A stretch of DNA of 64,000 bases, taken from Alteromonas sp. ALT199 (lineage in GTDB: Bacteria > Pseudomonadota > Gammaproteobacteria > Enterobacterales > Alteromonadaceae). Each line of letters begins with the position of its first letter. Position 1 is the first letter of the stretch. The notes beneath the pieces were generated by a model. It was not told where the DNA came from and ran no database searches. It saw only the letters and a list, made by a program, of their open reading frames with translations. The translations under genes were made by a program, and so were the position numbers. Shown piece after piece: positions 48,097 to 55,807 of the stretch. The stretch lies in NCBI RefSeq assembly GCF_018619335.1, contig NZ_JAHHDX010000105.1, forward strand, positions 1 to 64,000. Direction: 5' to 3'.

Positions 48097-48966
48097 GTGA
48101 CTAAAAAGTACGATGAAATTAGGATGGAACTATTCGACAGAGCGGATGGTCTGTTGTTTACTATGACAACGATCACTCCTTCTTTCTTTGCGCCAGAGCG
48201 CAGTATTAAGCATCATTCCGTTTCAAAGAAAACGGCGTGGCGGCCGCTACTAATTTCAGGGTTTGTGCATGTATTTGGGGTGATCTTGGTCGTTATACTT
48301 TCTCAGTTAAGTATTGAAAACCAAAGAGAGCGTGTAAACGTTTTAAAGCGTACGCCAGAGATAAAAGCCCGCCTGTATTACCCTCCCATGCTTCAACCTC
48401 AAGCTACAGTAGTTAGGCGAATAGAACGCCGCCAAGACACACCAAATACTGAGCAGAAGCCTGACATATCTCAGAATATGCAAGCAACTGATAGTAAAGC
48501 TAAACTGCTAGAAAAAATAGAAGCCCAACAACAGATAATCGTAGAGCCTGATAAACCACAAGCACCAGTTGAACATAGGCCGAACAATACGCCGCCGTCC
48601 CCCACTATTTCGAAAGATGCAAATCGGCGCGCGGGTTCGTTAAATTTATCGGTAAAAGACGGCGCTGCGCTCTATTTTGAGAGATATCGCAGCGACAAAG
48701 TAGCCCAAGACGCTGAACAAGCAGCAAGAGAGTTTCAAGAACGTAAAAACAGCCCAGTACTAAGCGGTCCAAGCACACAGCAAATAAAAGCTAACGAAAA
48801 TCGGCGCCCTTCGAAACGCGTAAACTGTAGCAGCACCACCAATAAAACTCTGGCTATTTTGAGCGGGATAACAGGCGGTACTTTAGAATGCACCAAAATG
48901 GACGATCACAAACGTTTTATAGACGCCAGAGTCAATAAACTCCCTAAAGACGAAGGACGATATTAA
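48097..48966 (+). CDS. Hypothetical anchored protein, divergent from glnK
   Basis: An unrecognised 289-aa product. One membrane helix lies at about residues 51-69 (LLISGFVHVFGVILVVILS) after a cytoplasmic N-terminus, giving a probable type II topology. A Pro/Gln/Glu-rich periplasmic stretch (about 85-175) resembles the linker of TonB-like proteins, but no TonB C-terminal domain is seen. The last ~45 residues carry two Cys (RVNCSSTT and GTLECTKMD) and may form a small disulfide domain. Start choice is open: GTG at 48097 has GAGG only a few bases upstream; ATG at 48124 and 48163 are alternatives. It shares a promoter gap with glnK but has no sigma-54 element of its own. Confidence 0.65.
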   Translation: MTKKYDEIRMELFDRADGLLFTMTTITPSFFAPERSIKHHSVSKKTAWRPLLISGFVHVFGVILVVILSQLSIENQRERVNVLKRTPEIKARLYYPPMLQPQATVVRRIERRQDTPNTEQKPDISQNMQATDSKAKLLEKIEAQQQIIVEPDKPQAPVEHRPNNTPPSPTISKDANRRAGSLNLSVKDGAALYFERYRSDKVAQDAEQAAREFQERKNSPVLSGPSTQQIKANENRRPSKRVNCSSTTNKTLAILSGITGGTLECTKMDDHKRFIDARVNKLPKDEGRY

Positions 48967-49016
48967 CCCGTTTTTTAAGTGGTTTACCGTCATAATAGGT
49001 AAAAGTACTCGCGCTA

Positions 49017-49748
49017 CTACTTTCTTTTGAAAGACTTAGGTGGTTGCCCGAAATACGCTTTAAACCGTCGGCTAAATGAAGCAACATCTTCATACCCTGT
49101 TATTTGAGCTATGCTCGACATAGGCGTATCGGTATTTCTGAGCAGCGCTTTGGCCTTCTCCATTCTGACCTTCACAAGGTAATCACGTAAGCAATGACCG
49201 GTAGCTTGTTTAAACCGGGTTTTGAACTGTGTTGTTCCCATACAGGCAACTTCTGAAAGCAACTGCAGCGAATGCGATGCCCCTAAATCGCTATGTATAT
49301 GACTTAAGACTCGAGTGATTCGCTTATCTGTCACCGTACCTGCTTCGCTTTTCGCCAAAAGTACCTGAAATAACACGGCCATTTCATCATGTCCGTAAAA
49401 AGCGTAATTCGTTAACTGCACTTCAACAAAGCTCAAAAAAGCTTGGAGGGCGGTATTAACCTGAAAAATAGGGGTGCGTTTGTCTTGCAACTGCGCAGGA
49501 ACTGAAAGTAAGTCAGCTACTACAAACTTTGCATTTTCGTTTGCACTGAAATTATGTACCTCATGTGGAGCAATACAGACTCCCTCTCCTACACCAACAC
49601 TGCCTGTAAAGTAGTCTTGCGCTATTTCTATATGCCCGTTTACAGGCAATACCAACTGGTAAAAAGGATGTGCGTGACTACGTGCTTTTCTGGCATAAGA
49701 ACGAACTGAAAGAGAGGGAAATTCAGTTGCTTCTTTGTCATTACTCAC
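49017..49748 (-). CDS. AraC family transcriptional regulator
   Basis: A 243-aa regulator: an N-terminal cupin-like sensor (HPFYQLVLPVNGHIEI, APHEVHNF) and a C-terminal double helix-turn-helix (about 145-243) ending in SIAQITGYEDVASFSRRFKAYFGQPP. It is convergent with the hypothetical gene at 48097 and divergent from the DUF808 gene at 49914, which may be its target. The effector is unknown. Confidence 0.88.
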   Translation of the reverse strand: MSNDKEATEFPSLSVRSYARKARSHAHPFYQLVLPVNGHIEIAQDYFTGSVGVGEGVCIAPHEVHNFSANENAKFVVADLLSVPAQLQDKRTPIFQVNTALQAFLSFVEVQLTNYAFYGHDEMAVLFQVLLAKSEAGTVTDKRITRVLSHIHSDLGASHSLQLLSEVACMGTTQFKTRFKQATGHCLRDYLVKVRMEKAKALLRNTDTPMSSIAQITGYEDVASFSRRFKAYFGQPPKSFKRK

Positions 49749-49913
49749 AATGATTCCAGCCTTTTTCTGATGTCAATTTATTGATAAGTTGCCAAAGGTA
49801 AGATGCTGCGCGTATGCTTTGTAAGCCGCAACTACTTATCGCTTGCCGATTTGCTATGTTGATAAAACATAAAAACAGCACACTTTATAACAACGAATAA
49901 AAGGAAAATCACA

Positions 49914-50837
49914 GTGGCAGCAGCTAACTTACTTGCCCTACTTGATGATATTGCAACATTAATGGACGACATAGCAACCATGTCGAAAGTCGCTGCGCAA
50001 AAAACAGCGGGGGTTTTAGGCGACGACTTAGCAGTAAACGCCGACCAGGTCCAAGGCGTTAAAGCAGACCGAGAGCTCCCTGTTGTCTGGGCCGTAGCAA
50101 AAGGCTCACTTATCAATAAAGCGATATTGGTTCCTGCAGCTTTAGCTATAAGTGCTTTTGTTCCCTCACTGATTACGGTCTTATTAGTGCTGGGCGGATT
50201 GTATTTATGTTTTGAAGGTGCAGAGAAACTGCTGCATAAATACCTTCCTCACGAAGATGAAGAAAAAACACGAGAAGCCCGAATAGAGGCGCTTAGCCAG
50301 GAAGACGTGGATATGGTGGCTTTTGAAAAAGATAAAATTAAAGGCGCCATACGCACCGACTTCATTTTATCTGCTGAAATCATTGTTATAGCACTAGGTA
50401 CCGTGACCGATGCAACGCTTACTACGCAAGTTGGTGTACTAGTGGCACTAAGCTTAGTTATTACCCTTGGCGTATATGGACTAGTAGCGGGCTTGGTTAA
50501 AATGGACGATGTGGGCCTTTACATGCTTCGCAAGTCGCTAACAGGGTCTATGAACACACTTCAACGATTTATTGGCAGGGCTTTATTGGTTACAGCTCCT
50601 GCGCTTATGAAGACCCTTGCGGTAGTGGGTACTGTTGCCATGTTTTTGGTTGGCGGTGGCATTCTCACTCACAGCATAGGTTTTTTGCATATTTTTACTG
50701 AGTGGTTTACCGCACTGATCCCAGACGCTTCGGTGGTTATGTCTATACTTGGCGATGGCGTGGTTGGTATTGCTGCTGGCGTGATCATTGCGCTGGTAGT
50801 GACAATAGCTTCACGATTTAAAAATAAAACATCCTAG
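49914..50837 (+). CDS. DUF808 (YedI-like) inner membrane protein
   Basis: A 307-aa membrane protein of the DUF808 family, homologous to E. coli YedI, of unknown function. The N-terminus AANLLALLDDIATLMDDIATMSK and the GVLGDDLAVNA stretch are the family hallmarks. Several helices are evident (about 75-105, 150-185, 235-265 and 275-300). The start is GTG with AAGGAAA upstream. It is divergent from the AraC regulator. Confidence 0.85.
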   Translation: MAAANLLALLDDIATLMDDIATMSKVAAQKTAGVLGDDLAVNADQVQGVKADRELPVVWAVAKGSLINKAILVPAALAISAFVPSLITVLLVLGGLYLCFEGAEKLLHKYLPHEDEEKTREARIEALSQEDVDMVAFEKDKIKGAIRTDFILSAEIIVIALGTVTDATLTTQVGVLVALSLVITLGVYGLVAGLVKMDDVGLYMLRKSLTGSMNTLQRFIGRALLVTAPALMKTLAVVGTVAMFLVGGGILTHSIGFLHIFTEWFTALIPDASVVMSILGDGVVGIAAGVIIALVVTIASRFKNKTS

Positions 50838-50950
50838 CCCCAATAACTCTCTATTGTACATCGATGGCGCTGCGCTTTCTTAAGCACCGGCGCTCGTTTA
50901 TTTGGCTTTTCCCGGTACCGCTTGTATCGCTGCGTGAAAGTAAAAAAACC

Positions 50951-50973
50951 GAGTTGGTCATTTTGACCACCTC
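50951..50973. promoter_or_regulatory. Dyad upstream of the sigma-54 promoter: activator site or minus-strand terminator
   Basis: GAGTTGGTCA and TGACCACCTC pair over 10 bp with one mismatch around TTT; the core TGGTCA/TGACCA is exact. On the minus strand it is followed by GGTTTTTTT, which would make a terminator, yet no minus-strand gene lies upstream. Its centre is about 125 bases upstream of the -24 element of the promoter at 51085, a normal distance for an enhancer-binding protein. Confidence 0.45.
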
Positions 50974-51084
50974 AACATTAAATTCGCTAAATTTTAGTAT
51001 TTCTAATACCTCTCGCTCTTACCGTTATTTTTTTAAATTAAACAAACTTCTTAAAATTCATGCATATATATTGTTTTTACGAAT

Positions 51085-51100
51085 TGGCACATCCCTCGCT
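51085..51100 (+). promoter_or_regulatory. Sigma-54-like promoter of the small secreted protein unit
   Basis: TGGCACA-TCCC-TCGCT matches the RpoN consensus TGGCACG-N4-TTGCW at all but two defined positions and has the invariant GG and GC separated by exactly 10 bases. The expected transcript start is near 51111, giving a ~100-base leader before the ATG at 51213. Confidence 0.68.
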
Positions 51101-51212
51101 ATAAACTAATTGTTAATTGATAACGACTTATTATCGAAACCTTTAGCAACATGATAGCTGCCACGCAGTATGTTCAAGTGCAGTGTCTAACTTATTTTTT
51201 TAGGAGATTACT

Positions 51213-51497
51213 ATGTTTATCGGTCGCAAAACTTTCACTGCACTAATTTTAGCAACTAGCGTATTGGGCGCATCAGCGTTCGCTGACGACTCTCAGAACA
51301 ACATTGTTTCGCATACAGATTTTATCGTTGAAAGCGCCATGCAAGACGTAAAACAAAACCTAGAACTTGGGGTGACCTATGACGTGTTAACCGCAAGCCA
51401 CACGTTTGAGCCAGAAGTAGAAGAAGCGAGCTCGTTAGTTGCAGACATCACTATTACACCAATTGAGCCTATTAGCTCAGACGATAACGACGCATAA
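51213..51497 (+). CDS. Small secreted acidic protein of unknown function
   Basis: A 94-aa precursor with a textbook Sec signal peptide (about residues 1-24, cleavage after SAFA before DD). The mature ~70 residues are acidic, have no Cys and end in ISSDDNDA; I recognise no family. TAGGAG lies 7 bases before the ATG. The stop is followed 11 bases later by a 36-codon membrane peptide gene, and the pair sits between a sigma-54-like promoter and a structured terminator. Its expression is therefore probably conditional, driven by an enhancer-binding protein. Confidence 0.75.
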   Translation: MFIGRKTFTALILATSVLGASAFADDSQNNIVSHTDFIVESAMQDVKQNLELGVTYDVLTASHTFEPEVEEASSLVADITITPIEPISSDDNDA

Positions 51498-51508
51498 GGA
51501 GAATGCTC

Positions 51509-51619
51509 ATGTTAACCGCCGCAACCCTTTTTATGGTGGTACTCGGCCCGGTTATTGCGTTTTTAGTAAGTGCCGTAGTGTTTTCAACAGCACGCACATT
51601 TTTTCAAAAGAGTCACTGA
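51509..51619 (+). CDS. 36-aa membrane peptide in the small sigma-54 unit
   Basis: ATG at 51509 (an in-frame ATG at 51503 is an alternative) follows AAGGAG at good spacing. The 36-codon frame encodes MLTAATLFMVVLGPVIAF and continues as one membrane helix through about residue 26, with a short basic tail (ARTFFQKSH). It is cotranscribed with the secreted protein gene 11 bases upstream. It resembles small stress-linked inner-membrane peptides in size and layout only; no family is recognised. Confidence 0.65.
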   Translation: MLTAATLFMVVLGPVIAFLVSAVVFSTARTFFQKSH

Positions 51620-51686
51620 AAACGCAATAAGAATAAATAGGTGCCTAACCGACTACCACTACCCGTTTTGCCTTCCCTGGGCTTTT

Positions 51687-51780
51687 ACTCCAGAGGGAGA
51701 TAGAAAGCACGGACTGTACGCTAGCTATGCGTTTATTGAGCCAAGTGATTGTGTTTTCTATCTTCTTACTGGAGTTTTTT
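51687..51780 (+). terminator. Large structured terminator of the small sigma-54 unit
   Basis: An outer stem ACTCCAG (51687-51693) / CTGGAGT (51769-51775) encloses an inner 13-bp stem (51698-51710 / 51751-51763, one wobble) with a 40-base loop, followed by a T run up to 51780. It ends at the mrcB stop codon. The size exceeds a normal terminator and might be the 3' end of a regulatory RNA. Confidence 0.6.
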
Positions 51781-54131
51781 TATCCGAATATACGCTCCCA
51801 CCAGCTTTTTTCTTCTTTGTCGCTATTCTTATCGACAGGGCGTCCTGAACAATCTTGCTGAGGCGGAGGAAGCACATCCAAAATAGCCGGTACACTTAAA
51901 CTACCAGCGCACCCAGCAACAACAACCGCGCCAGTCTTTGCATCAAAATGTGCGATACCCAAGCCTTTAGGGAAACGCCTTGATAATGACTTAGGCGACT
52001 GAGATTTCATGTAGTTAATAAAGACGGGTAAGGCGCCACCTGCTCCAGTTAAGTTAACAGGCTGATTATCATCGTTACCTACCCAAACCGTAACTACGTT
52101 GTTTCTATCAAACCCACTAAACCAGCTATCTCTATAATCATCTGTGGTTCCCGTTTTACCGGCCATATTCACATTACCAAAATTCCAGCCTATGCGTTTG
52201 GCTGTTCCTTCTGTTGTTACCTTGTATAAAGCGTAATTAAGTAAGTAGGTTGCTGCCTCATCAGTACGCTGAGCAAAGAATTCCGCTTTTCTCCAAAGCA
52301 ATGCGTTGTCAGCCGTTACTACAGAGGTCACCGTGTGAAGCGGTATATATCGCCCATCGTTTGATAATGTCTGATACATTTGATTGGTACTAAAGGGGGT
52401 CAATTCAAACGCACCAAGCGTTAAAGACGGCACTTTATCTACGGGTGTGGTTACCCCTAATCGCTCAATCGTATCGGCTAAGGCATCGAGGCCTATTTGC
52501 ATGCCTAAATTAACCGTTGGTACATTTAAAGACTCGACTAACCCTTGAAGTAAAGGCACCTGACCTCTGAACTCTTTATCATAGTTTTGCGGCGACCATG
52601 TTTTCCCATTTTGACTTTCAAGGGTAATTGGCTCGTCTTTAAGCGGCGTAGCCAAATTAAATTGAGTGGGATCTTCTAATGCAGTTAAGTAAACCGCGGG
52701 CTTAATCAGCGAGCCTATTGGCCGTTTAGCGTCTAGTGCTCGGTTGAAACCTTTAAATGCAAAGTCTTTTCCGCCCACAATCGCACGTACCTCACCACTT
52801 GCGCTGTCGGTTACTACCATGGCGCCCTGCAAAGGCACTTTTCTGTCTTTTTGCAAGCCGTTTAGTGTGCCTGACAATGCACTTTCAGCGCGGCGCTGGG
52901 CCACGATATCTAGTGTTGTAAACACTTTTACGCCCGAGTCTCTTAAGCTAGGCTCTGCTAGAATTTCATTGAGTTCTCGGCGAACTTGCTCCATGAAAGC
53001 AGGGTGTTTACCGCTTGCTAAACTTGCGCCGCTAGCAAGTCCTAGCGGCATGTTTACGAAGCGTTCGTAGTCTTGACGGCTAATTTCATTTTCATCAAAC
53101 AACATGCGCAGCACTAAATCACGACGCTCTTTCGTGCGCTCTGCATGTTTGCGAGGGTTGTAATAAGATGGACCTTTAATAATAGCTACCAGCGTAGCTA
53201 TTTCAGGCGTACTAAGTTCGTTGGCTGGTCGGTCGAAATAAAAATAGCTGGCAAGCCCGAAGCCATGCACCGCCATGTCGCCATTTTGACCTAAAAACAC
53301 TTCATTTAAGTAAGCTTCAATAATTTCTGACTTGCTGTAACGGGCGTCAATGATTACTGCCATAATGGCTTCTTTTGCCTTACGCACTATCGAGCGCTCA
53401 CGGGTTAAAAACATGTTTTTAACTAGCTGTTGCGTTAGCGTACTGCCACCTTGCACAGTTCGTCCGGCAGCAATATTTGCCATTAGGGCTCGCAATATTG
53501 AAAGCGGCGCTACACCATGGTGATTATAAAAATTTCGATCCTCCACTAATGTCAGCGCCTTCGGCAACATTTCAGGAATCGTATCTAGAGTCACTAACAT
53601 GCGGTCTTCTTGCGAACCACTTGTCATACGCGTAACTAGCCAAGGCTCAAGCTTAACGGACCCGAAAGGTCGACTTTGAGACTTGTCATAAATCTCACCA
53701 ATGCGTGCCCCTTCCCACGTTATCACCAAGTGGCGTAAAGGCTCTGCACCTTCCGGAAACTGAAACGCACGACGCTGCACAGTTAGTACTTTATTTTGAT
53801 AGCTGTATTCGCCGCTACCGTCAGCAAAAGTGACTTTGCGATAGCCCAGCAAATTGAGTTCATCAATAACTTCTTGTGGCGTGATTTCTTCACCCTTGCT
53901 GACTTCCAAAGGGCGCGCAAAAATCTGCGCAGGTACTTCCCATTTATTGCCAGAGAACGCGTGTTTAATTTGTGCGTCGAGATAGAACGCGTACGCTCCA
54001 AGTACGACCAAGCCAATTAATGTGACTCGCCAGAACAGCTTAAAAAACCATGAGCGCTTGGCTGAGCTTTTACCGTTGCTTGATGCTTTGCTTTTTGAAG
54101 ATGAATTGTTTTTTGTCTGTCTATTTGCCAC
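51780..54131 (-). CDS. mrcB: Penicillin-binding protein 1B
   Basis: A bifunctional peptidoglycan synthase, the partner of PBP1A. A basic cytoplasmic tail (about 1-35) and one membrane helix precede a UB2H-like region (about 75-150), a GT51 domain with VEDRNFYNHHG and QGGSTLTQQL, and a transpeptidase with GSLIKP, SLNVP and GKTGTTDDY. At about 783 aa it is near E. coli PBP1B (844 aa). The UB2H region implies an LpoB-type activator elsewhere. GTG at 54131 is chosen; the frame is open to 54170, and neither start has a clear ribosome site. Confidence 0.93.
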   Translation of the reverse strand: MANRQTKNNSSSKSKASSNGKSSAKRSWFFKLFWRVTLIGLVVLGAYAFYLDAQIKHAFSGNKWEVPAQIFARPLEVSKGEEITPQEVIDELNLLGYRKVTFADGSGEYSYQNKVLTVQRRAFQFPEGAEPLRHLVITWEGARIGEIYDKSQSRPFGSVKLEPWLVTRMTSGSQEDRMLVTLDTIPEMLPKALTLVEDRNFYNHHGVAPLSILRALMANIAAGRTVQGGSTLTQQLVKNMFLTRERSIVRKAKEAIMAVIIDARYSKSEIIEAYLNEVFLGQNGDMAVHGFGLASYFYFDRPANELSTPEIATLVAIIKGPSYYNPRKHAERTKERRDLVLRMLFDENEISRQDYERFVNMPLGLASGASLASGKHPAFMEQVRRELNEILAEPSLRDSGVKVFTTLDIVAQRRAESALSGTLNGLQKDRKVPLQGAMVVTDSASGEVRAIVGGKDFAFKGFNRALDAKRPIGSLIKPAVYLTALEDPTQFNLATPLKDEPITLESQNGKTWSPQNYDKEFRGQVPLLQGLVESLNVPTVNLGMQIGLDALADTIERLGVTTPVDKVPSLTLGAFELTPFSTNQMYQTLSNDGRYIPLHTVTSVVTADNALLWRKAEFFAQRTDEAATYLLNYALYKVTTEGTAKRIGWNFGNVNMAGKTGTTDDYRDSWFSGFDRNNVVTVWVGNDDNQPVNLTGAGGALPVFINYMKSQSPKSLSRRFPKGLGIAHFDAKTGAVVVAGCAGSLSVPAILDVLPPPQQDCSGRPVDKNSDKEEKSWWERIFG

Positions 54132-54399
54132 GTGAAAACGCCATGAAGATCGTTGAGGATGACATCGCATTCATTGCGATAAGAATTTAACGAACGCCTT
54201 TTAAAACGTTAGTTTTAATAGTATTAACATTACCATTCGGGCAGCCTCTCAACAACTGTTTCCAAATATGCACACTTCCAATCAAAATACTGTTTAAACG
54301 GGATGAAGTGTGCGACGGCTAATAGGCTAAAGTGAATTTTACTCGCGTTTTACGGTCACAATGCGATAGCATGCTGGCAAGTAACACAGGAATCGTACT

Positions 54400-55680
54400 A
54401 TGCGCTTAGCTTCATTCAAGTCTTCTTTTTTCTCTACTCGTTCGCTTAAAAGGCCCAAGCCTTACGTTTCATTTCTTCGTACGTCACTTTCTTTGCTTCT
54501 CGCAAGCGCAGCTATGAACTCGGCGCTAGCAAACGAACAATTCGCTAACTGCACAGCTACCCTTGCCGAAAAAGCCAAGCAGGAAGGAGTTAGCCAGCAG
54601 GTGATCGATGATGTATTCCCTCGACTTGTTCATCAAGACAGAGTGATTGAGCTAGACCGAAGCCAACCTGAATTTGTACAAACCTTTCCGGGATATTTTA
54701 GCAAGCGCGTTACCGACTGGCGAACCAACAAAGGCAAGGAAATGTACGCTAAGCACGAGCAGCTTTTGCATAAGCTAAGTGATAAATACGGTGTGCCTCC
54801 TCACTACCTTCTTGCTTTTTGGGGGTTGGAAACAAACTTCGGTTCTTACAAAGGCAAAATGCCGGTTCTCGATTCACTTGCCACACTGGCTTGTGATAAA
54901 CGAAGAAGCACCTACTTCACCCAAGAGTTTCTTGTGGCTGTGAAACTGATGGAGCGAGAAAAGCTTCAAAAAGAAGATATGATTGGTTCTTGGGCCGGTG
55001 CTATGGGCCACACTCAGTTTATGCCTTCGGCCTATACCCATTACGCCATTGATGGCGACGGCGACGGGCAAATTAATTTGTGGGCAAGTGAAGAAGATGC
55101 GTTATCTTCTGCGGCTAACTTTCTTGCAAGCCTAGGTTGGGAGCGTAGCTTCCGCTGGGGTCGTGAAGTGCAATTACCGGACAACTTCGACTATCAAGAG
55201 TCTGGCTATAAAAACAGAAAATCGCTTAGCGAATGGAACACCCAAGGCGTGAAACAAGCCGATGGTTCGGCACTGGGCGAAGGTGATACTTCAGCCTATG
55301 TTATTGTGCCTGCAGGCCACAACGGCCCGGCCTTTATTGCCTACAAGAACTTCCGCGTTATTATGCGCTGGAACAACTCTGAATTTTACGCCATTGCCGT
55401 GGGCGTATTGGCCGATCGCATAGCCGGTGCATCTGGTATAAAAGCGACCTTACCCGACCTACCTGCCTACAATCGCAAAGACATTATCGCTCTTCAAAGA
55501 AAACTAAATAATTTGGGCTTCGATGTGGGTAAACCTGACGGCATCATTGGGCCCGCCACACGTGAAGGAATTCGCAACTACCAAATTAGCAGCAACATGA
55601 TTGCGGATGGATTTCCAGGTCTTGAAGTAATGGCTGCGCTTGATGTTAAACTTGAACGAGACAAAGCGACACAGTCGTAA
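54400..55680 (+). CDS. Lytic murein transglycosylase, MltB type
   Basis: A 426-aa periplasmic enzyme that cleaves peptidoglycan glycan strands to 1,6-anhydro products. The signal peptide (about 1-45) is followed by an SLT_2 catalytic domain with the acid Glu in LAFWGLETNFGSYKG and the conserved GSWAGAMGHTQFMPS. A C-terminal PG_binding_1 domain (about 350-410, LQRKLNNLGFDVGKPDGIIG) anchors it. There is no lipobox, so it is soluble rather than a lipoprotein like E. coli MltB. AGGAA precedes the ATG. It is divergent from mrcB. Confidence 0.92.
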   Translation: MRLASFKSSFFSTRSLKRPKPYVSFLRTSLSLLLASAAMNSALANEQFANCTATLAEKAKQEGVSQQVIDDVFPRLVHQDRVIELDRSQPEFVQTFPGYFSKRVTDWRTNKGKEMYAKHEQLLHKLSDKYGVPPHYLLAFWGLETNFGSYKGKMPVLDSLATLACDKRRSTYFTQEFLVAVKLMEREKLQKEDMIGSWAGAMGHTQFMPSAYTHYAIDGDGDGQINLWASEEDALSSAANFLASLGWERSFRWGREVQLPDNFDYQESGYKNRKSLSEWNTQGVKQADGSALGEGDTSAYVIVPAGHNGPAFIAYKNFRVIMRWNNSEFYAIAVGVLADRIAGASGIKATLPDLPAYNRKDIIALQRKLNNLGFDVGKPDGIIGPATREGIRNYQISSNMIADGFPGLEVMAALDVKLERDKATQS

Positions 55681-55702
55681 CGCCTTTGGTAAAAAATCGT
55701 TA

Positions 55703-55728
55703 ATATCACTGCAAGGTTGCAGTGATAT
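55703..55728 (+). terminator. Terminator between the transglycosylase and hrpB genes
   Basis: ATATCACTGCAA and TTGCAGTGATAT form a 12-bp perfect dyad about 20 bases after the transglycosylase stop, followed by CATTTATTT. Suitable for either of the two convergent genes. Confidence 0.75.
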
Positions 55729-55807
55729 CATTTATTTAAGCGTTATATGGGTTGTTCTCAAGCAACCGTGTTAGTTACTAATAAGTGTAGTCATTCCAAT
55801 ACAGAGG

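Larger units (their letters stand above)
50838..51212. other. Intergenic region with a sigma-54-like promoter and a hairpin
   Basis: About 375 bases between the DUF808 gene and the small secreted protein gene. An 81-codon open frame at 50864-51109 has no protein-like character and is not called. The region holds the hairpin at 50951-50973, the sigma-54-like promoter at 51085-51100 and a ~100-base leader with an imperfect GATAA...TTATC dyad. Confidence 0.5.

Noticed and set aside
50864-51109. 81-codon plus-strand ORF between the DUF808 and small secreted protein genes
   Set aside because: No ribosome site, composition of untranslated AT-rich DNA, and it spans the sigma-54-like promoter and the dyad.
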